NCBI GenBank assembly: GCA_001800945.1
Contig: MGWJ01000188.1
Span: 1 to 10,809 of the forward strand
Direction of reading: 5' to 3'
DNA: 10,809 nt
Source of the DNA: Flavobacteria bacterium RIFCSPLOWO2_12_FULL_31_7
GTDB lineage: Bacteria; Bacteroidota; Bacteroidia; Flavobacteriales; Flavobacteriaceae
Shown here: piece after piece, positions 6,660-10,809 of the stretch
Numbering within the stretch: position 1 is the stretch's first letter
Layout of the letters: each line of letters starts with the position of its first letter
Translations under genes and position numbers: made by a program
The notes under the pieces: model-generated
Told to the model about the DNA's origin: nothing
The model's database searches: none
What the model saw: the letters and a program-made list of their open reading frames with translations, nothing else

Positions 6660-7637
6660 CTACAAAATTTTAGTCGATTTAATAACGGCTTCCATTTCAA
6701 ACAAGAGATCTTTTTTGGAATGAATGGGATTAAAAGCAAAACCATCAATAATGATAAACCTTTTGAGTTTGTTATCTCTAATGGCGAAATTTAAATAAGG
6801 TCCGTTCATAAAATCTTTATGAAATTCCCAATTCCCTCGCATTTCATAAGCTAAATTATTTTGAATTTCTGTGGTGTGAAAACTCGGATAATAAGCTTGT
6901 TCAGTAATCATATAACTACCATCCGTTTTTCCTAAAACATATTTTTTTGAAACCTGATTTCGGATAAATAAACTATTAGTCACCAAAGCATTTTTGTTGT
7001 ATAATGCCGAAAAACTTGCTGTATAAATTAACAGGTTATTGTAACCAGAACCTATTTCTTTTCGCAACCATAAAAAATTTTCGCCTTGTAAAGCTTTTTG
7101 ATAGTCTGTTGGAACTTGGATATCTATAGAAAACTGCTTTTTAATTTGTTTTTGCAACTTTGTATTGATTTTATTTTTCGTCAAAATCAAATTGATTTCC
7201 GAATTATAAAACGTATTCATAATTTCCTTAGAAGAATTTTGCAACTGATTTAATAGCAATTCTTGGTTTTTTCCCTGAATGGTATAAATATTTTGGTTTT
7301 CCGTATATTTATTCTTCACCAATGTAGTTTGTGTTTTGAAACTAGAAGAAACAATCAAAATATTTCTAGAAACTTTCGCAGCTGAAGGAAAATAATTGGC
7401 ATGAATGGGCAACAAAGTAAAAACCGATTCACAATCATGCAAACCAACTATTGGCGCGGCAAATTTTTCTCTAATTTTTGCACCAACTTTTCCATTCCAA
7501 AGTGATTGCGAAATTAAAACCGTAACCGAATTCTGATTCAAATACGGATTTTTAGCCACGAGTTCTTTTTTCTCTCGTTCGTTTTCAAAACAAGATAGCA
7601 AGCAGAAGGTGAGAAGTAAAAGAAATATTTTTTTCAA
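6660..7637 (-). CDS. DUF4837 family lipoprotein, TTG start
   Basis: This is a 325-residue envelope lipoprotein. MKKIFLLLLTFCLLSC is a short lipoprotein signal with Cys16 as the lipidation site. The C-terminal part matches DUF4837: a GNWEFH segment (258-263), FMNGPYLNFAI (266-276), FIIIDGFAFNP, then DLLFEMEAVIKS near the end. DUF4837 has no assigned function that I know of. The start codon is TTG (7635-7637): an in-frame TAG lies at 7656-7658 and no ATG or GTG lies between, while the signal peptide begins exactly at the TTG. The gene follows the lytic transglycosylase on the same strand, an arrangement I recall in other Flavobacterium genomes and which hints at peptidoglycan or envelope work. 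A terminator candidate and a repeat-rich 160-bp gap separate the two, so it may need its own promoter; no perfect TAnnTTTG was found. Confidence 0.9.
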   Translation of the reverse strand: MKKIFLLLLTFCLLSCFENEREKKELVAKNPYLNQNSVTVLISQSLWNGKVGAKIREKFAAPIVGLHDCESVFTLLPIHANYFPSAAKVSRNILIVSSSFKTQTTLVKNKYTENQNIYTIQGKNQELLLNQLQNSSKEIMNTFYNSEINLILTKNKINTKLQKQIKKQFSIDIQVPTDYQKALQGENFLWLRKEIGSGYNNLLIYTASFSALYNKNALVTNSLFIRNQVSKKYVLGKTDGSYMITEQAYYPSFHTTEIQNNLAYEMRGNWEFHKDFMNGPYLNFAIRDNKLKRFIIIDGFAFNPIHSKKDLLFEMEAVIKSTKIL

Positions 7638-7670
7638 TGAGTGAGTTTTACGAGGCTAAATTAAAAAATT

Positions 7671-7716
7671 ATTACACAAAGATTCACAAAGAAAATCACA
7701 GAGTTACACAAAAAAA
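7671..7716. repeat. Degenerate CACAAAG repeat tract upstream of the DUF4837 gene
   Basis: On the plus strand TTACACAAAGA, TTCACAAAGAAAA, TCACAGAG and TTACACAAAA follow one another; on the transcribed strand this reads as repeated TTTGTGTAA and CTTTGTGA units. It lies in the leader or promoter region of the DUF4837 gene. Two near-matches to the -7 box (AATCTTTG, 7684 to 7677; TTTCTTTG, 7694 to 7687) lie inside it, each with one mismatch. Tracts of this type are familiar from Bacteroidetes intergenic regions (from memory). Confidence 0.6.
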
Positions 7717-7770
7717 CAAAAAACCTTTGTCAAAGCTTATTTTTACTAATAAAACTTTTACAAAGGTTTT
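7711..7770 (-). terminator. Candidate rho-independent terminator after the lytic transglycosylase gene
   Basis: On the minus strand an 11-bp stem (AAAACCTTTGT, 7770 to 7760, with ACAAAGGTTTT, 7730 to 7720) is followed by a T-rich run interrupted once by G (about 7723 to 7711). The 29-nt loop is long but partly self-complementary. The stem begins 28 nt after the stop codon, which fits a transcription end. A short direct repeat (CTTATATGA at 7777-7785, CTTATATGT at 7786-7794) lies between stop and stem. Confidence 0.7.
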
Positions 7771-7797
7771 CGAAAACTTATATGACTTATATGTTTT

Positions 7798-9498
7798 TTA
7801 ACCCTGGATTTTCAATTTCATTCCAGGTTGAATGTTATCTGATTTTAAATCGTTTTTCTTTTTTAAATCGTCCGCCGTTAAATTTGGAAATTTTTTGGTG
7901 ATAGAGAAGATAGAATCGCCTTTTTGTACGATGTAATAATCTTCTTTAATTTCTAATTTACTTTTGGCATCAGCATATTTGTTTACAGTAGGTTTAGTTG
8001 TGTTTTCAGCAACAGCATTTTCCGCTTCTGGTGTGATGGTTTCTACTTTCGGCTTCGGTTTCTTGATCACTTCATTGACCGTGACTTTCTTCGTGGTTTG
8101 AATCACTAAACTTTGTCCAGCATTGATGTTGCTGCCTTTGATGTTATTCCATTTTCTTAAATCAGCTATGGAAACATTATTCTTTTCAGCAATTACACCT
8201 AATGATTCTCCTGATTTCACTTTATGATAGTTTTTAGAAACCACTTCTTTCGTACGTTTTTTGATTACTTCTTCGTACTCAGTGGTGTCGTCATTTTTCA
8301 CTTTGAAATTAGAAGCCAAAGCAATCGAATCTTTTTTAGCAATACTATCGCGTTTTCTAACTTGAGCCAATTGAATATTTTTGATTTTCTCTTGTTCTAA
8401 ATACGCTAAATACCCATAAATTTTTTCTTCATTTGAAACAAAAATTCCGATTTTATTTTTCGGTAAACGCAAGTAAAAATGCTCATCACCAATAGAAGGA
8501 ATATATTTCGATTTGTAAATTGGATTTAAATATTCCAATTGTTCTTCAGAAATATCTAATAAATCAGACAGTTGTTTGAAAGTCATGGCGTGTTTTACCA
8601 TCACCGTATCCGTTTCTGCATATTTCATTTCTGCTTTGTGAGGCACTAATCCGTGTTCTTTTTTAAACTCATAAATGTACATCGTAGCTAAAAACGCTGG
8701 CAAATAATTCGCTGTTTCTTGTGGTAAATACTTTCTAATTTCCCAATAATCTGTTTTTCCACCAGAACGTCTGATGGCTTTTGACACATTTCCTGGTCCG
8801 CAATTGTACGAAGCTAAAACCAAACTCCAATCGCCAAAAATTTCATACATGTTCATCATATAATGACAAGCCGCTTCAGTTGATTTGATTGGATCATGAC
8901 GCTCATCTACATACGTAGTGATGTCTAATTTATATTGTTTACCCGTAGCTGGCATAAATTGCCATAAACCACCAGCGCCTACTTTAGATTTTGCTTTTGG
9001 TTGTAACGCCGATTCAACAATAGCTAAATATTTGATTTCTAAAGGTAAATTGTATTTTGATAATTTTTCTTCGAATAATGGAAAATAATATTCTGCAATG
9101 GCCATTTGTCTTTCGAAACTTTTAGATCGGTTTTTTAAGAACGATTTAATTACGTTTTCTAATGCTGGATTGTATTCAATTACAAAAGGCGATTGCACAT
9201 CTAATTTGTGTAAACGTTTTTTAAGTAATTCGGTGTCTAAATCGTAAGAAACTGGTTGGTCGATGTTCATGTTTTCTATATCGAAAAACATTTCGTTGGC
9301 TAAAGTCGCATCTGACAATTCTTTAGACCATCTTTGGTCGATACAAGCACTAGTTTCGTGGTTTTTGAAAGTCGCTTTTAGTGAATCTAAGTAGGATACT
9401 TTTGGGGTAAAAAGGGTAGGTTTGGTTTCTTGACTTTCTTGTGCAAACAATCCATTTGACAAGAAAAGACTAAAAGTTAGTAATACAAATTTCTTCAT
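7798..9498 (-). CDS. mltD: MltD-type lytic murein transglycosylase with LysM domains
   Basis: This 566-residue secreted enzyme would cleave the MurNAc-GlcNAc bond of peptidoglycan, forming anhydro-MurNAc ends. A signal peptide (MKKFVLLTFSLFLSNGLFAQ) begins at the ATG. The GH23 domain spans about 140-275, with catalytic Glu162 in IVESALQPKAKS, GAGGLWQFMPATG at 174-186, the ASYNCGPGNV motif at 229-237 and ANYLPAFLA at 263-271. A degenerate LysM-like segment lies at ~299-344. LysM domains at 424-467 (YHKVKSGESL...LVIQ) and 521-565 (YYIVQKGDSI...LKIQ) are joined by a Lys/Pro/Glu-rich linker, and a charged segment (~365-420) precedes the first. LysM binds the glycan backbone. MltD in E. coli is a lipoprotein, but no lipobox cysteine follows this signal, so this one is probably periplasmic and held by LysM. 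It has its own promoter candidate (9573-9604) and terminator. Confidence 0.95.
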   Translation of the reverse strand: MKKFVLLTFSLFLSNGLFAQESQETKPTLFTPKVSYLDSLKATFKNHETSACIDQRWSKELSDATLANEMFFDIENMNIDQPVSYDLDTELLKKRLHKLDVQSPFVIEYNPALENVIKSFLKNRSKSFERQMAIAEYYFPLFEEKLSKYNLPLEIKYLAIVESALQPKAKSKVGAGGLWQFMPATGKQYKLDITTYVDERHDPIKSTEAACHYMMNMYEIFGDWSLVLASYNCGPGNVSKAIRRSGGKTDYWEIRKYLPQETANYLPAFLATMYIYEFKKEHGLVPHKAEMKYAETDTVMVKHAMTFKQLSDLLDISEEQLEYLNPIYKSKYIPSIGDEHFYLRLPKNKIGIFVSNEEKIYGYLAYLEQEKIKNIQLAQVRKRDSIAKKDSIALASNFKVKNDDTTEYEEVIKKRTKEVVSKNYHKVKSGESLGVIAEKNNVSIADLRKWNNIKGSNINAGQSLVIQTTKKVTVNEVIKKPKPKVETITPEAENAVAENTTKPTVNKYADAKSKLEIKEDYYIVQKGDSIFSITKKFPNLTADDLKKKNDLKSDNIQPGMKLKIQG

Positions 9499-9572
9499 TC
9501 TATATATGTTTTATCTCCAAAATTACGGAGGATTTTATCTAAATCATTAATTTACAATTACTTGTAGAAACG

Positions 9573-9604
9573 CAAATATATTTTATTTATTGTAAAATGC
9601 CCAA
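9573..9604 (-). promoter_or_regulatory. Candidate Bacteroidetes promoter of the lytic transglycosylase gene
   Basis: Reading the minus strand, TTG (9604 to 9602) is followed after 21 bp by TATATTTG (9580 to 9573), an exact match to TAnnTTTG with spacing inside the 17-23 bp window. It is followed by CG, giving the common TTTGC ending. Transcription would start near 9568, with a leader of about 70 nt before the ATG at 9498. It is the best-formed promoter candidate in the window. Confidence 0.7.
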
Positions 9605-9605
9605 T

Positions 9606-9636
9606 TTTTAACGTTTAAATTTTTGTTTTAACGTTT
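9606..9636. repeat. Twin TTTTAACGTTT repeats just upstream of the transglycosylase promoter
   Basis: TTTTAACGTTT occurs at 9606-9616 and again at 9626-9636, exactly 20 bp apart. Each copy contains the palindrome AACGTT. The sites lie directly upstream of the -33 element, centred at roughly -43 and -63 from the predicted start. Spacing near two helical turns puts both on one DNA face, as expected for a dimeric regulator, but AT-rich DNA makes chance plausible. No known operator is recognised. Confidence 0.45.
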
Positions 9637-9683
9637 TTTTTGGAATTTGAGCGATGGGTTTGTTAGAGGAAAAGAAACTAATA

Positions 9684-10049
9684 TTATTTTATTTTTATCA
9701 ATTTTCCACTATTAATAGAAACATCAAGATAATTCATTACTCCTCCTTTTTTATCATGAACTTGAAAATTTATTGTGTCCTTTTCAATATCTTTAGTAGA
9801 GAAACTTAAAACTATGTTTGAAAATACATTCCCACCTTCCAAATAAGTCAAATTTTTGCCATAATTGATAGTTCCTTTTAACTTTAAATTTCTACTCAAA
9901 TCCATAGAATAAACGCTATCTTCAAAAAAGATTATACCATTTTGAAAATAAGTAGGATTTTTATATTCCAATTTATAACTTCCATTTAATGAAGTTTTTT
10001 GTTGACTTGAAAAGAAAAAAAACAGCAATGGGATTATAAAGTATTTCAT
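9684..10049 (-). CDS. Small secreted hypothetical protein
   Basis: I do not recognise a family. The 121-residue product begins with a strongly hydrophobic signal (MKYFIIPLLFFFFSSQ) lacking a lipobox cysteine, so the mature protein of about 100 residues is probably periplasmic or secreted. The rest is beta-rich: GSYKLEYKNP, IIFFEDSVYSM, KLKGTINYG and IVLSFSTKD suggest a small beta-barrel or beta-sandwich, loosely like the short lipocalin-like or META-like envelope proteins of this phylum; that is only an impression. Its ATG (10047-10049) overlaps the TGA of the upstream gene as ATGA, so the two are translated as a coupled pair. No terminator hairpin is seen after its stop. Confidence 0.75.
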   Translation of the reverse strand: MKYFIIPLLFFFFSSQQKTSLNGSYKLEYKNPTYFQNGIIFFEDSVYSMDLSRNLKLKGTINYGKNLTYLEGGNVFSNIVLSFSTKDIEKDTINFQVHDKKGGVMNYLDVSINSGKLIKIK

Positions 10050-10809
10050 TTAATCAAACCTCTCTTTTTTAAATATAAATATTCCTTATCAAAATAATCA
10101 GAATTTAATACTTCTTCTGTTTTTGCGGTTGTATTACCATTACAACGAATAGTTCTATCTAAATTCTGAATGTGATTAATAAATTTTTGTTCTTCTTTAG
10201 TTATTTTAACATCTTTGTGCTTTTGTAAATAATAAAATCCTTGCACAGCAAAAGCTTGTTTTTCTGGATTCATTGAAATTAACCATTTTTTTAAAAGACG
10301 CTTATTTCCTCTATTAACCTGATTAATCATCATTTTACAATCTTGTACTAGAACAAAATCAGTTCCATTGTATAAACTGCCAAAATTATCCAAATTTAGG
10401 GCTCCTAATTCACCTCCAAATTTCTTTGTTCTTGACTTAAAAAAGCTTTTATGCTCTTGAAAGTATTCTTTGAATTTTTTATCATTATATTTTTCAAATA
10501 AAACAAAATTACCTTTTGAAAAACCAGCAATTCCATTCGAAAATTTTAGCCCAATAATAGTATCATTTCTAACGGCAAAATTAAAAAAATAAAAATCATT
10601 ATCTTTTACTACTCCACGAACAACTTGTGAAATATTAAAGTCTAAATTTCTAGTTTCTTGAAAATGAAAAAGCCATTTCTTTGAATTCTGTATTTCATTT
10701 GCATCTGGAAGATCTGAATAAGACGAATCTTTTAATATGTCTTTAAATCCTATCTCTTTATCAAAGTCATGTAATGTTATTTCTTCACGAGAGAAAAAAG
10801 TGATAATTT
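10046..10809 (-). CDS. Hypothetical protein, 5'-truncated by the right window edge
   Basis: I do not recognise a family. The frame is open without a stop from 10046 to the window edge and contains no in-frame ATG, so the TTG at 10391-10393 is very likely internal and the gene starts beyond the window; at least 253 residues are visible. The visible N-terminal half mixes strand-like segments (VVKDNDFYFFNFAV, TIIGLKFSNGIAGF) with aromatic and charged residues. The C-terminal half is helical and lysine-rich. LLKKWLISMNPEKQAFAV followed by QGFYYLQKHKDVK looks like a single HEAT-type helical hairpin, and two cysteines occur (QDCKMM and TIRCNGN). Any signal peptide would be outside the window. The TGA overlaps the start of the next gene. 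It is very AT-rich with many AAA and TTT codons, so it may be accessory. Confidence 0.75.
   Translation of the reverse strand, partial: IITFFSREEITLHDFDKEIGFKDILKDSSYSDLPDANEIQNSKKWLFHFQETRNLDFNISQVVRGVVKDNDFYFFNFAVRNDTIIGLKFSNGIAGFSKGNFVLFEKYNDKKFKEYFQEHKSFFKSRTKKFGGELGALNLDNFGSLYNGTDFVLVQDCKMMINQVNRGNKRLLKKWLISMNPEKQAFAVQGFYYLQKHKDVKITKEEQKFINHIQNLDRTIRCNGNTTAKTEEVLNSDYFDKEYLYLKKRGLIK

Noticed and set aside
9513..9530. Hairpin (CTCC...GGAG) in the mltD leader as a riboswitch or regulatory RNA
   Set aside because: The stem is only four to five base pairs with a bulge, with no larger conserved fold. It is too small to support a claim.

Overview
The window looks like chromosomal DNA of a Flavobacterium-like member of the Bacteroidetes (Flavobacteriaceae). 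The DNA is AT-rich. The first gene ends in a type IX secretion (T9SS) sorting domain, a system confined to the Bacteroidetes. Promoter candidates match the Bacteroidetes -7 box TAnnTTTG rather than a sigma-70 box, start codons lack clear Shine-Dalgarno sequences, and a DUF4837 lipoprotein, a Bacteroidetes family, is present. Species cannot be fixed from the sequence alone.

Plus-strand half (1-5936): the 3' part of a T9SS cargo protein; an M13 zinc metallopeptidase lipoprotein (PepO-like) behind a terminator that also contains a promoter candidate; then, after a strong rho-independent terminator, rnpA (RNase P protein) followed by an S41 C-terminal processing protease and, one base later, a periplasmic protein with two OmpA-like domains. 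The last three probably form one transcription unit. The rnpA promoter box sits so close to the ATG that a leaderless mRNA is likely.

The two halves converge at 5937-6089, which holds a 14-bp palindrome and a short tandem-repeat tract.

Minus-strand half (6090-10809, read right to left): a 5'-truncated hypothetical gene overlapping a small secreted hypothetical gene by ATGA; a MltD-type lytic transglycosylase with LysM domains, a good promoter and a twin AACGTT site; a DUF4837 lipoprotein starting at TTG; and an ElaA-type GNAT acetyltransferase flanked by two members of what looks like one dispersed palindromic repeat family.

Functionally, most of the window is cell-envelope housekeeping: secretion, lipoprotein peptidase, periplasmic protease, peptidoglycan binding and peptidoglycan cleavage. 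I see no phage, CRISPR, IS element, tRNA, rRNA or obvious defence system. The least explained parts are the right-end hypothetical pair and the intergenic repeats. No gene-free stretch exceeds 300 bases.
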